A stretch of DNA of 23,948 nucleotides from Bacillota bacterium (GCA_023413135.1 JAEZQK010000072.1:1-23948); one strand, 5' to 3'; positions 1-7,200 are shown, numbered from the stretch's first letter. The notes: generated from the sequence alone by a model not told the origin. Program-made: numbers and translations.

Positions 1-102
1 CTCAATCGGCGCGCTGCTGCGCTGCCGCTTGCATCGCTTGTATCGCAAGCTTCCTCCGCCCGGCTTATTGCCGCCACTGGCGGCAGCCGGGTTACGGAAC
101 CC
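1..102 (+). repeat. Structured dispersed repeat, copy A (5' edge cut by window)
   Basis: This copy starts with CTCAATCG at 1-8. A 5' hairpin pairs GCGCTGC (11-17) with GCATCGC (31-37), six of seven pairs. A 3' hairpin has outer stem CCCGGCT (59-65) with AGCCGGG (85-91), an unpaired TATT (66-69), inner stem GCCGCC (70-75) with GGCGGC (79-84) and loop ACT. The same architecture, with other stem sequences, recurs in the window at 4088-4212, 4304-4426 and 19471-19660. Immediately after it lie two small hairpins, GGGTT/AACCC (89-102) and GCGTAGC/GCTACGC (104-120). No gene was seen in 1-204. Confidence 0.8.
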
Positions 103-204
103 AGCGTAGCGCTGCTACGCCTCGCTTCGTCTCCTTGTATTGCACAAAAATCTCTCGCGGCCATGGACGCAATAATGTTTTACATTAGTATAAGGAGGTA
201 TAAA

Positions 205-744
205 ATGTATTATTCAACAACATACCCGTCACCCGTAGGAACAATTACACTTGCATGTGACGGAAGCAGCCTTGTTGGCTTATGGATTGAGGGACAAAAA
301 TATTATGGGGATACTATACCCGAAGATATGATAGAGAACGGCGGCCTGCCAATTTTCAGCACCGCTAAAAAATGGCTGGACAGATACTTTGCAGGTGAAA
401 AGCCCGATATTTCAGAATTGCCGCTCTGTCCCGCTGGCGGCGAGTTTCGCCAGGCAGTATGGAATATTTTATGTGAAATACCGTATGGCAAGGTGATCAC
501 GTATGGCGACATTGCAAAAAAAGTGGCGGCGAAAATGAACAAGGAAAGCATGTCAAGTCAAGCGGTAGGTGGCGCGGTTGGGCATAATCCCATATCCATC
601 ATTATCCCTTGCCACCGGGTTGTAGGCTCAAACGGCAGCTTGACAGGGTATGCCGGGGGCATTCATACGAAAGTAAAGCTGCTTGAATTGGAGGGCGCCG
701 ATATGTCGCGGCTGTTTGTGCCTACAAAAGGTACGGCCCTTTGA
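205..744 (+). CDS. ogt: Methylated-DNA--protein-cysteine S-methyltransferase (Ogt/MGMT type)
   Basis: A 179-residue protein that directly reverses O6-alkylguanine (and probably O4-alkylthymine) lesions by moving the alkyl group to its own cysteine; it is a cytosolic suicide repair enzyme. The active-site motif PCHRV is at residues 135-139, so the acceptor is C136. The helix-turn-helix part contains FRQAVW (81-86) and IPYGKVITYGDIA (92-104), both typical of the family, and the length is typical of Ogt. I chose the ATG at 205 because TAAGGAGG ends a few bases upstream; the in-frame ATG at 163 has no ribosome binding site and adds a non-homologous tail. No partner gene is adjacent: repeats lie on both sides. 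Codons look more AT-rich than in the rest of the window, so horizontal acquisition is possible. Identification is firm. Confidence 0.95.
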   Translation: MYYSTTYPSPVGTITLACDGSSLVGLWIEGQKYYGDTIPEDMIENGGLPIFSTAKKWLDRYFAGEKPDISELPLCPAGGEFRQAVWNILCEIPYGKVITYGDIAKKVAAKMNKESMSSQAVGGAVGHNPISIIIPCHRVVGSNGSLTGYAGGIHTKVKLLELEGADMSRLFVPTKGTAL

Positions 745-756
745 TATTGCCGGTAC

Positions 757-779
757 TTTCCCGGCAAGCACATGCCCCG
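757..779 (+). repeat. 23-nt direct repeat, copy 1 (core CCCGGCAAGCACAT)
   Basis: TTTCCCGGCAAGCACAT followed by GCCCCG recurs at 1638-1660 with 22 of 23 positions identical. It overlaps a small hairpin TTGCCGG (747-753) with CCGGCAA (761-767) just after the ogt stop codon. That hairpin could stop transcription but has no T-run. Both copies sit just beside accessory genes. Confidence 0.6.
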
Positions 780-833
780 GTGCCTGCTTTGATACACTTG
801 TTTTCAAGGCGAATGCAGCCATGCCCCATCCGC

Positions 834-909
834 TGTCATCCTGAGACGCGGAGCGACGAAGGATCTTGAGGTACATGAAAACAAAGATCCTTCCCTTCGG
901 TCAGGATGA
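834..909 (+). repeat. Dispersed inverted repeat, TGTCATCCTGAG type, copy 1
   Basis: The left end TGTCATCCTGAG and the right end, CAGGATGA (902-909), are inverted; inside, GAAGGATCTT and AAGATCCTTC also pair. A second copy is at 7045-7116. Elements with these ends are, to my knowledge, common intergenic repeats in many bacterial genomes, so this is probably a non-autonomous mobile repeat. No reading frame fits it. The rest of 745-1135 holds only repeats. Confidence 0.65.
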
Positions 910-964
910 GGGTCTGTGGCGTTGAAATACCGTAATCCCAAACCTCCTTCCTTCCGCAACTGGG

Positions 965-1085
965 CGGGCGATTAATAATCGCCCCTACGCCGTATTGAGA
1001 AGGCTGGCTTTCCTCCCAGCTTCCGAATGCCCCGGCAGAGGCGACAACAAACTACATGCAAATGTAGGGGCGATTATCGCCCGCA
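965..1085. repeat. Paired GTAGGGGCGATT palindromic repeats, facing outward
   Basis: Two arms in opposite orientation bound this segment: GCGGGCGATTAATAATCGCC continuing into CCTACGCCGT (965-994), and GTAGGGGCGATT with ATCGCCCGC (1064-1085). Each arm is itself palindromic around GGGCGAT/ATCGCCC. The same arms occur as pairs at 6808-6890 and 19254-19379. The outer ends read GCGGGCGAT and ATCGCCCGC, as in a miniature inverted-repeat element. No coding potential was seen between them. Confidence 0.7.
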
Positions 1086-1135
1086 AGCTACGGAACAATA
1101 TTTAGAGCAGGAACATGCGTTCTGCGCCGACTCTG

Positions 1136-1576
1136 TCATGTTTCTTTATAAAATATCTGCTCATCATTGCCCCAGATATCTTTTTTGTCCTCTATTTTGA
1201 TAAAACCATACTTCTCATACAGGCCTTTCTCGCCGCTTACAAGAAAGACTTTCGCAAATCCAATCTTTTTAGCGTAATCCGCCGCATATTTTATCATTCG
1301 TTCACTCAAGCGACAGCCCCGGTATTCTTCGCCGACGAACACAAAGCCAATGTAAGGCGTATATGGGACATCGGGTATACAATCCATTTTTGCAAGGGTA
1401 CAATATCCTGCAATAGATGCGCCTTCCGTTGCAACAAAAACCCTTTCCCAGTCGGCAAATCCATTGTTTTGCATCTGCCGGGCGAGAAAAAGACCGGCCC
1501 GCCATGAGCAGCTTTTTGCATATTCCATGACCGGATACCACAAATCATCATTGTCCGTGATCGGTTTGATTTCCAT
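1136..1576 (-). CDS. GNAT family N-acetyltransferase
   Basis: A 146-residue acetyl-CoA-dependent acyltransferase of unknown substrate. The fold is visible as an N-terminal MEIKPITDNDDLW segment, then FVATEGASIAGYCTLAKMD (strands 2-3), IGFVFVGEEYRG (strand 4 and pyrophosphate loop) and a C-terminal GEKGLYEKYGFIKI, the usual YxxxGF ending of GNATs. The acetyl-CoA loop reads YRGCRLSERM rather than the canonical RGxGxG; such RLS variants exist in some GNAT subgroups, so activity is not excluded. It lies downstream of the 154-aa gene on the same strand with a 107-nt gap. A possible extended -10 (TGGTACAAT, reverse complement of 1609-1617) sits in that gap. The ribosome binding site is weak. Substrate cannot be predicted. 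Confidence 0.85.
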   Translation of the reverse strand: MEIKPITDNDDLWYPVMEYAKSCSWRAGLFLARQMQNNGFADWERVFVATEGASIAGYCTLAKMDCIPDVPYTPYIGFVFVGEEYRGCRLSERMIKYAADYAKKIGFAKVFLVSGEKGLYEKYGFIKIEDKKDIWGNDEQIFYKET

Positions 1577-1637
1577 ATAAGCTCATTTCTCTGTAAGTTT
1601 GGCGCGATATTGTACCACGCCGTGAGGGAGCCAGCCT

Positions 1638-1660
1638 TTTCCCGGCAAGCACATACCCCG
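1638..1660 (+). repeat. 23-nt direct repeat, copy 2 (core CCCGGCAAGCACAT)
   Basis: This matches 757-779 at 22 of 23 positions. It lies in the gap between two minus-strand genes, where it would be transcribed in the leader of the GNAT gene or in the tail of the 154-aa gene. Confidence 0.6.
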
Positions 1661-1683
1661 TTAAAGGCGGTACCACTCCATGG

Positions 1684-2148
1684 TTATTTATACTTTTTCA
1701 ATTTCTCTGCCATGACTTTGGCCATAAACTCCAAATTCATGTCAGACACGACATTGACACTATAATCGCCATTACGCTTATAGATAACCGCGACTTCCTT
1801 TATCCCTCTGACATCATCAGGGAACAACCGCCTCTTTCTCGCTTTCAATATGTCAATCATGTCCCTGTAATTTGTAAAGTTGAGGAGTGCGTTGTTTAAC
1901 ACATAATCTGTTCTTTTGTTATGATCTTCTTGTACACATTCGTTCCACGCGATTGTCGCGCAATCATACAGCGTTGGCTGGTCAAGTTCGCCTTCATGAA
2001 AAGGTTCGGCCAACGCTATGAGTTTCGCGGACATTTTCATTTCATCCGGCATATCAGAAAGATCAACGGGATGGCCGTATCTCTCCTTCGTGTCCTTTTT
2101 GAATTGGGGATCAAGTCCAAATGACTTAGGTTTGTTTTTTTTGCTCAT
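1684..2148 (-). CDS. Hypothetical protein, 154 aa
   Basis: I do not recognise this protein. It is soluble, with no signal peptide or membrane segment. It starts with a lysine-rich MSKKNKPKSFGLDPQFKKD and ends MAEKLKKYK. The middle reads LIALAEPFHEG, then a helical region with ALLNFTNYRDMIDILKARKRRLFPDD, and a C-terminal part predicted by eye as beta strands (EVAVIYKRNGDYSVNVVSD). A GGAG sits 11 nt before the chosen ATG. It follows the dehydrogenase gene by 60 nt on the same strand, so the two could be co-transcribed. Its composition is noticeably AT-richer than the genes to its right, which fits acquisition by transfer. The clean start, stop and typical codon pattern support a real gene; the function is unknown. 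Confidence 0.75.
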   Translation of the reverse strand: MSKKNKPKSFGLDPQFKKDTKERYGHPVDLSDMPDEMKMSAKLIALAEPFHEGELDQPTLYDCATIAWNECVQEDHNKRTDYVLNNALLNFTNYRDMIDILKARKRRLFPDDVRGIKEVAVIYKRNGDYSVNVVSDMNLEFMAKVMAEKLKKYK

Positions 2149-2208
2149 TGTATTTTCAGCTCCGTTCCCCGTATCGGCACAAAATTCATTTCACTTAAGG
2201 AAACCATC

Positions 2209-3195
2209 TCACCCGTACTTTTCCACCAGCTCATCCATCAGGGCATCCCACTCCATATCATAGCCCAGCCGCTCCGGGTGGTTGTCATACCAGGCAAGGG
2301 TCCGGCGGATGCCTTCTTCAAAGGGTACAGTGGCCGCAAAACCCGGCACAAACGTCTTGATTTTGGTATTGTCAAAAATTGCGGTCTGCGCTTTGTCCCC
2401 TGTGAGTGCGCCCCGCTCCTCGGGCAGGCGCTTGACAAGTGTGTCGGTAGCGATATGCACGATTTGGGCTTTCTCGCCCACGGCGCCGGCAATGATGTGA
2501 AGATACGCATCCCAGGTCATGGCCTCATCGCCGGTGATGTGGAAGGCATGACCCACCGCCCGGCTTTTACCCATCAGGCCCACAAATGCCTTGGCAAAAT
2601 CGGTATTGTGGGTCAGCGTCCAGAAGCTGGTGCCATCCCCCGGCACCACGATAGGCTTGTGAGCCCTTAATCGGTGGATGAGGGAATAGCGCATAGCCCG
2701 GGAGTTAAGCACCCAGGGGATGCTGCTGTCGCCATAGGTATGGGAGGGCCGCACGATGGTCACCGGGAAGCCGTCCAGACGGTATGCTTCATTAAAACAC
2801 AGCTCACAGGCGATCTTCTGCCTGGCATATTCCCAGAAGGGGTTATGAAGCGGCGTGCTTTCGGTGATCAAATAATGGACCGGCGGCTTTTGATAGACCG
2901 ACGCGCTGGAGATGAACAGAAATTGATTTGTTTTGCCGGAAAACAGTTCGATGTTCTGCCTGGCCTGCTCCGGGGTAAAGGTTAGATAGTCGCATACCAC
3001 ATCAAAGGATTCGCCCTTCAGCGCCTTTTCCATGGCAGCCCGATCCCGCACGTCGGCATGGAACTGCCGCAACGCTTTGGGTACATCCTTTTGATTTCCC
3101 CGGTTCAAAAGGGTCACATCAAATCCCATCTCCAAGGCCCGGGCGGTAACCGCTGTACTTATGGTTCCCGTACCCCCGATGATCAACACTTTCAT
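2209..3195 (-). CDS. NAD(P)-dependent epimerase/dehydratase (extended SDR family)
   Basis: A 328-residue cytosolic oxidoreductase or epimerase of the extended short-chain dehydrogenase class, probably acting on a nucleotide sugar or similar carbonyl substrate. The Rossmann glycine motif is GGTGTIS (residues 7-13) with an NRG segment after strand 2 (31-33). The catalytic region has FLFISSASVYQ (92-102) and YARQK (Y123, K127). The C-terminal half contains FHITGDEAMTWDAY, as in CSP41/epimerase-like SDRs. I chose the ATG at 3195 because the Rossmann strand begins there and GGGGG lies upstream; a longer frame to 3246 has no support. It is divergent from the phosphatidyltransferase gene across 114 nt. 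The exact substrate is not visible. Confidence 0.88.
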   Translation of the reverse strand: MKVLIIGGTGTISTAVTARALEMGFDVTLLNRGNQKDVPKALRQFHADVRDRAAMEKALKGESFDVVCDYLTFTPEQARQNIELFSGKTNQFLFISSASVYQKPPVHYLITESTPLHNPFWEYARQKIACELCFNEAYRLDGFPVTIVRPSHTYGDSSIPWVLNSRAMRYSLIHRLRAHKPIVVPGDGTSFWTLTHNTDFAKAFVGLMGKSRAVGHAFHITGDEAMTWDAYLHIIAGAVGEKAQIVHIATDTLVKRLPEERGALTGDKAQTAIFDNTKIKTFVPGFAATVPFEEGIRRTLAWYDNHPERLGYDMEWDALMDELVEKYG

Positions 3196-3239
3196 GGTAT
3201 CCCCCTTTCGTGCGGCAGCAATTTTCCGTATGCCTACCG

Positions 3240-3268
3240 CTGGCAAATTTACAAAGTTGTGTTATGAT
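3240..3268 (+). promoter_or_regulatory. Candidate promoter for the phosphatidyltransferase gene
   Basis: CTGGCA (3240-3245) and TATGAT (3263-3268) are separated by 17 nt, matching the sigma-A consensus at 4 of 6 and 5 of 6 positions. It lies 41 nt before the start codon, in the divergent intergenic space. The -35 box is weak, so this is tentative. Confidence 0.4.
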
Positions 3269-3309
3269 ATAAACAGCAGGCGCATATGGAAAACCAAGGA
3301 GGGTTCCCC

Positions 3310-3870
3310 ATGGAAAAGAAGCGGGAAAACATATGGAATGTGCCAAATGTGCTGACCATGCTGCGGGCGGCGCTGATCCCCGTATTCCTTGTGCTGTACT
3401 ACACATCCCAGCGCTACCTGGCACTGGCGGTGTTTTTGCTGGCCAGCGGCACCGATTTGCTGGATGGATATATTGCACGCAGATATAACCTGGTCACCAA
3501 TTTCGGAAAGCTCATGGACCCTTTGGCCGACAAGCTGATGGTGGTTTCCGTGCTGCTTGTGCAGACATTCAGCGCAATCTTACCCCCGGCCGCCGTGATC
3601 ATAGTTGTTCTCAAGGAAATTTTGATGGTGCTGGGCGGCGTTTATATGCTGAAAAAGGGCATCGTCGTCCACAGCGAGATTGTTGGCAAGGCCGCCCAGT
3701 TCCTATTCATCGTAGCCTTGTCCCTTTCCTTCTTCCATCAGGATTTCATTGACGCAGGAGCCTTGCAGTGGGATATGCTGACCTTATGGATTTCCGTGGG
3801 GCTGACGCTGCTCGCCCTGGCATTCTACACCCGCCGGGCGCTGGAAAAGCTGAGAGCGGCGAAGCGGTAA
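3310..3870 (+). CDS. pgsA: CDP-alcohol phosphatidyltransferase, probable phosphatidylglycerophosphate synthase
   Basis: A 186-residue integral membrane enzyme that most likely joins CDP-diacylglycerol and glycerol 3-phosphate, the committed step to phosphatidylglycerol. The family signature DxxDGxxARx8GxxxDxxxD is complete: D49, D52, G53, A56, R57, G66, D70, D74. The N-terminus NVPNVLTMLRAALIPVF is typical of PgsA, and four to five hydrophobic helices follow. The ATG at 3310 was chosen because AAGGAGGG lies at the right distance; the in-frame ATG at 3286 precedes that site. It is alone on the plus strand. Other CDP-alcohol transferases (e.g. cardiolipin or phosphatidylserine synthase-like) share the motif, so the substrate call is family-based, but length and N-terminus favour PgsA. 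Confidence 0.9.
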   Translation: MEKKRENIWNVPNVLTMLRAALIPVFLVLYYTSQRYLALAVFLLASGTDLLDGYIARRYNLVTNFGKLMDPLADKLMVVSVLLVQTFSAILPPAAVIIVVLKEILMVLGGVYMLKKGIVVHSEIVGKAAQFLFIVALSLSFFHQDFIDAGALQWDMLTLWISVGLTLLALAFYTRRALEKLRAAKR

Positions 3871-3955
3871 AAGGCCTATTGGGAAAAGGAAGCATTTTAC
3901 TGCCCTTCCTCCCTTTTGTATATCATACATCCCCGCATTGATGGGTCCGGCGTAG

Positions 3956-3975
3956 GGCGGGGGCTTGCTCCCGCC
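3956..3975 (+). repeat. Hairpin downstream of pgsA
   Basis: GGCGGGGGC (3956-3964) pairs with GCTCCCGCC (3967-3975) with one G-T pair and a TT loop. The flanks GTAG and GTA resemble the ends of the palindromic family at 4511-4589. It could end pgsA transcription but has no T-run. Confidence 0.45.
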
Positions 3976-4087
3976 GTATGAACTGGGAAGCTGCATCCTA
4001 GTGGTCTTTCAACCACAGAAGTTTCGTTTTTCATCTTTCGCCGCGAAAGCTGCACATGTCAAGCGGCAATTGTATCATGCACATCAT

Positions 4088-4212
4088 GAGCCTTCCCCTT
4101 GAGGGCTCCGGAATACCGCCCCTGCCAGTGGCAGAATAGGGCGGTATGGAGGAGGCTGGCGAAACAAGCGGTGGAAGCGGTAGCAAACCACCGCGCCGAT
4201 TGAGCCAGATGG
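4088..4212 (-). repeat. Structured dispersed repeat, copy B
   Basis: Read on the minus strand, the element begins CCATCTGGCTCAATCG at 4212. Its 5' hairpin is perfect: GCGGTGG (4194-4188) with CCACCGC (4174-4168). Its 3' hairpin has outer stem ATACCGCCC with GGGCGGTAT (plus-strand arms 4139-4147 and 4113-4121), bulge TATT (4138-4135), inner stem CTGCC/GGCAG and loop ACT. It ends with a tail GGAGCCCTCAAGGGGAAG plus GCTC shared with copy C. The whole of 3871-4795 is gene-free and consists largely of repeats. Confidence 0.8.
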
Positions 4213-4303
4213 AATAGGTGGCGCGCAGCGCCGGATGAGGTGGTTTGCTACGGAAATATTGCCGCCACATGCACCTCATCAGTCGACTTCGTCGACAGCT
4301 ATC

Positions 4304-4426
4304 CCATCTGGCTCAATCGTCGCATTGCGAACGAGAGCTCGCAATGCTCGTTTCGCCAGCCTCCTCCGCCTCGCTTCGCCCGCCACAGGCGGCGCTTCGG
4401 CTTTGGAGCCCTCAAGGGGAAGCCTC
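4304..4426 (+). repeat. Structured dispersed repeat, copy C
   Basis: It begins CCATCTGGCTCAATCG at 4304. The 5' hairpin is perfect and longer than in other copies: GCATTGCGA (4322-4330) with TCGCAATGC (4339-4347). The 3' hairpin is decayed: only an inner CCGCC-ACA-GGCGG is clear and the TATT is missing. The tail GGAGCCCTCAAGGGGAAG (4405-4422) matches copy B, which lies 91 nt away in opposite orientation. Between them is a small perfect hairpin GTCGAC-TTC-GTCGAC (4282-4296). Confidence 0.78.
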
Positions 4427-4510
4427 TTCTGGCCGTTCATGTTCTCCATTTCCAAAGCATCTTCGTTGGAATACGGGACAATGATCCATCATTCATCTTT
4501 GCCAGAACAC

Positions 4511-4597
4511 CGTAGTGGCGGGGCTTCTTAACCGCCCGTTGCGGTAGGTAATGTTTCCCTTCGGGCGGTTAAGAAGCCCCGCCCCTACGGCGTTTTT
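4511..4597 (+). terminator. Very long hairpin with T-run, variant of the GTAGGGGCG repeat
   Basis: Arms of 28 nt (4511-4538 and 4562-4589) pair with one mismatch around a 23-nt loop; the arm contains GGCGGGGCTTCTTAACCGCC. A TTTTTT run (4592-4597) follows on the plus strand, so it has the form of a strong intrinsic terminator for plus-strand transcripts. The flank, read on the minus strand from about 4612, has CAATAAA...GCCGTAGGGGCG like the repeats at 6785-6836 and 19254-19300, so it belongs to that dispersed family. Confidence 0.6.
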
Positions 4598-4761
4598 TAT
4601 TGGTTTATCTGCCAAGGATTATGAATTTCGCAACTTCTGTAGTTGACAAACCACTAATTTATGCACGGATGCATGGAGAACGGACGGCGAACGCCCGCCC
4701 CCGCCCTACGCATACGTATCCAAAGATATCATTAAGATGCATTAGCGTTTTGAATTGGTAC

Positions 4762-4792
4762 CAATCCGTTTGGGCAATGCCCAAACGGATTG
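4762..4792 (-). terminator. Perfect 14-bp hairpin just after the uvrC stop codon
   Basis: Arms CAATCCGTTTGGGC (4762-4775) and GCCCAAACGGATTG (4779-4792) pair perfectly around an AAT loop. It begins four bases past the uvrC stop. No strong T-run follows on the minus strand, so it may end transcription weakly or protect the 3' end. It overlaps a 12-bp palindrome ATTGGTACCAAT (4754-4765). Confidence 0.6.
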
Positions 4793-4795
4793 ATT

Positions 4796-6658
4796 TTATG
4801 GCTTCTTCTCCGCCGCCCAGTTGAGCACCGCTTCCGCCGCTGGGCGGGTCATGCCCTGCACGGCCAGCAGTTCCTCCAGCGTGGCATTGCGCACGGCCTG
4901 CAGGGAATGAAAGTGTTTCAAAAGCGCTTTCCGCCTGGCCGGGCCGATTCCCGGAATATCCTCTATCTGGCTGTGTACGCTTTCCTTGCCCCGTAAATTC
5001 CGGTGGTGGGTGATGGCAAAGCGGTGCGCCTCATCCCTGATGCGCTGGATCAAATGCAGCGCCGGAGACCGCTTGTCCAGCAAAATGGGCAGCTCCCTGT
5101 CCGGTAGGAAAATTTCCTCCAGCCGCTTGGCCAAGCCGAACATGGGCACATCCGCCCCCGCTTCCCGCATGGCGCGCCTGGCAAAGGCCAATTGTTCCGG
5201 ACCGCCATCGATGAGCACCAGATCAGGCATGTCGGAAAACCGGCCGCCCGCCATAGGCTGTCCGGCCTCTTCCCGTTCCTTCTGCTCCTCTACCCCGTGG
5301 CGGAACCTGCGGCCCACCACCTCGTTCATGGAGGCAAAGTCATTGGGCCCTTCCACCGTTTTGATACGGAAATGCCTGTATTCCTTCTTGGCAGGCTCCC
5401 CGTCTATGAAAACCACCATGGATGCCACGCTTAAAACGCCTTGGGTGTTGGAGATATCATATCCTTCGATCCGCCGGGGTGCTCTTTCCAACCCCAGCGC
5501 TTCCCCCAGCGCCGCCGCCGCTCCTGTGGTGCGCTCTTCCTTGATAGCGCTTCTGGCGTTGCGCTTTTCCAAAGCATCCTGGGCGTTCTTTTCCGCCATC
5601 AGCACCAGATCGTGCTTCTCGCCCCGCTTGGGGGTATTCAGCGTTACCGCGCCGCCCCGGGCTTCCCGCAGCCAGGATTCCAGCTCCTCCCGGTTGTCGG
5701 GCAGCTCCTGGCACAAAACCTGCCTTGGGATCAGGTTGCCGTCCTCGTAATACTGGGTGAGGAACGCGGCCAGCACTTCCCCCTTTTGGTCTGCGCCGGC
5801 CTGAGGCAAAACAAAATGATCGCCGCCAATCATGCGTCCGCCCCGGACATAGAGCACCTGTACCATGGCGTCCAGGCCGTCCTGGGCGATGGCCAATATA
5901 TCCTGATCAGCGCCGCTGACCTGTATGGCCCGCTGGCGTTCCATAAGGATCTCCACGTCGTGTATCTTATCCCGCAAATATGCCGCGCGCTCAAAGTTAA
6001 GTGCTTTGGACGCCGCCTCCATATCCGCTTTCATGCGGTTCACCACATCCTGGTACCGGCCGCCCAAAAAGGCCAGTACCTGCTCCATCATGGCGCCGTA
6101 TTCCTCCTGTGTGCACTTGTTGGCGCAGGGTGCCAGGCACCGGCCGATCTCGTATTGCACACAGGGGCGGCGGGGAGTCTTCAGCGGCAGATCCAGCGTA
6201 CAGGAGCGCAGCGGGAAGATATTCTGCACCGCATCCATCACCTGGCGGACTACCGTCGCACCGATATAAGGGCCGAAGTTTTTCGCCCCGTCCTTTTCGA
6301 TGCGCCGTGCCACTTCCAGCCTTGGAAAAGGCTTTTGCATATCCACACGCACGTAAGGATAGTGCTTGTCATCTTTCAGAAGAATGTTGTAATAAGGCTT
6401 GTGGCGCTTGATCAGGTTGCACTCCAGGATCAGCGCCTCCAGGTTGGTGGAGCAAAGCATGATATCAAAGTCATCGATCTTCCCCACCATGGCCGCCACT
6501 TTGGGCGTATGCCCCCGGGAGTTTTGAAAGTAGCTGCGCACCCTGTTTTTCAGGTTCACAGCCTTCCCCACATAAATGATCTCCCCCTGCTGCCGCATCA
6601 GGTAGCAGCCGGGGCTGTCGGGCAAATTTTCTATTTTCAGGCGCAGCTCGTCCGTCAT
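4796..6658 (-). CDS. uvrC: UvrABC excision nuclease subunit C
   Basis: A 620-residue nuclease that makes both incisions in nucleotide excision repair after damage recognition by UvrA and UvrB. Domains in order: GIY-YIG nuclease at 14-95 (PGCYLM, YVGKAVNLKNRV, R39, E75) for the 3' cut; a four-cysteine cluster C153, C166, C174, C178 expected to bind an iron-sulfur cluster; a UVR/UvrB-binding coil at about 208-240 (ASKALNFERAAYLRDKI); an RNase H-like domain for the 5' cut (IEGYDISNTQG, and PDLVLIDGG); and paired helix-hairpin-helix motifs at the C-terminus (IPGIGPARRKALL). The ATG at 6658 has TAGGAG five bases upstream and starts the usual MTDELRLKIENLPDSPG; the longer frame to 6763 adds non-homologous residues. 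It appears monocistronic. uvrA and uvrB are not in the window. Confidence 0.97.
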   Translation of the reverse strand: MTDELRLKIENLPDSPGCYLMRQQGEIIYVGKAVNLKNRVRSYFQNSRGHTPKVAAMVGKIDDFDIMLCSTNLEALILECNLIKRHKPYYNILLKDDKHYPYVRVDMQKPFPRLEVARRIEKDGAKNFGPYIGATVVRQVMDAVQNIFPLRSCTLDLPLKTPRRPCVQYEIGRCLAPCANKCTQEEYGAMMEQVLAFLGGRYQDVVNRMKADMEAASKALNFERAAYLRDKIHDVEILMERQRAIQVSGADQDILAIAQDGLDAMVQVLYVRGGRMIGGDHFVLPQAGADQKGEVLAAFLTQYYEDGNLIPRQVLCQELPDNREELESWLREARGGAVTLNTPKRGEKHDLVLMAEKNAQDALEKRNARSAIKEERTTGAAAALGEALGLERAPRRIEGYDISNTQGVLSVASMVVFIDGEPAKKEYRHFRIKTVEGPNDFASMNEVVGRRFRHGVEEQKEREEAGQPMAGGRFSDMPDLVLIDGGPEQLAFARRAMREAGADVPMFGLAKRLEEIFLPDRELPILLDKRSPALHLIQRIRDEAHRFAITHHRNLRGKESVHSQIEDIPGIGPARRKALLKHFHSLQAVRNATLEELLAVQGMTRPAAEAVLNWAAEKKP

Positions 6659-6784
6659 AGTTCTCCTACTTTCGCTTGGAAAGAAAATAATGTATTGTTC
6701 TTCTATGTAACTATGGGAATATCCTTTATACCGGATTGTTGCTACCTTTTGGGCGGCAAGCAATCATGACTCCCGGCACCCGGC

Positions 6785-6890
6785 AGAGAAGTCAATAAAC
6801 AAGCGACGCCGTAGGGGCGATTATGAATCGCCCGCCAAGATACATATTCTGACCGCAGCATGCGGGCGATTGATAATCGCCCCTACGGCT
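6785..6890. repeat. Paired GTAGGGGCGATT palindromic repeats, facing inward
   Basis: The left arm GCCGTAGGGGCGATTATG plus AATCGCCCGCC (6808-6836) and the right arm GCGGGCGATTGATAATCGCC plus CCTACGGC (6862-6889) are inverted relative to each other, with outer ends GCCGTAGGGG and CCCCTACGGC. The left arm is preceded by CGGCAGAGAAGTCAATAAAC, a flank that also precedes arms near 4600 and 19290. The gap 6659-7285 otherwise holds only the second TGTCATCC repeat and two hairpins. Confidence 0.7.
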
Positions 6891-7044
6891 ATCATGCGAA
6901 AATGAATGGGTTTGCCAAGCAATCACAGTGCCCAGCAGAGTAGCAACAAGCATACGGCATCGCAGGAATACTTATCATACCATTTAAAAACATTAGTGCA
7001 CCGATGTACAGTAGCGTATAGAGTACACGCAAGCTTCGCTCATG

Positions 7045-7116
7045 TGTCATCCTGAGGAACGAAGGATCTTTGCGCAGCATGAAAGATCAAGATCCTTCAC
7101 TTCGTTCAGGATGACA
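7045..7116 (+). repeat. Dispersed inverted repeat, TGTCATCCTGAG type, copy 2
   Basis: The left end TGTCATCCTGAGGAACGAAG pairs with the right end containing CTTCGTTCAGGATGACA; internally GATCTTT and AAAGATC also pair. It corresponds to the copy at 834-909, with the loop sequence diverged. No coding potential was seen. Confidence 0.65.
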
Positions 7117-7200
7117 GTAGGCGGGGGGAGATTCGCTTTCAAAACTCGTGCTTATAGATAAATTTATGTTTTTTTCCAGTATCAATCGCACGCTTAAGTA

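Noticed and set aside
1111..1122. GAACATGCGTTC, a perfect match to the Bacillota LexA box GAACN4GTTC
   Set aside because: It lies beyond the 3' end of a minus-strand gene and not upstream of any start; neither uvrC nor the DUF896 gene has such a box nearby.
1667..1678. On the minus strand AGTGGTACCGCC resembles the T-box core GGGTGGNACCGCG
   Set aside because: There is no room for stem I or a specifier loop (coding sequence lies just upstream), no terminator follows, and the next gene is a GNAT protein.
5441..6769. 442-codon open frame antisense to uvrC
   Set aside because: It lies wholly opposite a certain gene, has no ribosome binding site or recognisable domain, and results from GC-rich codon bias.
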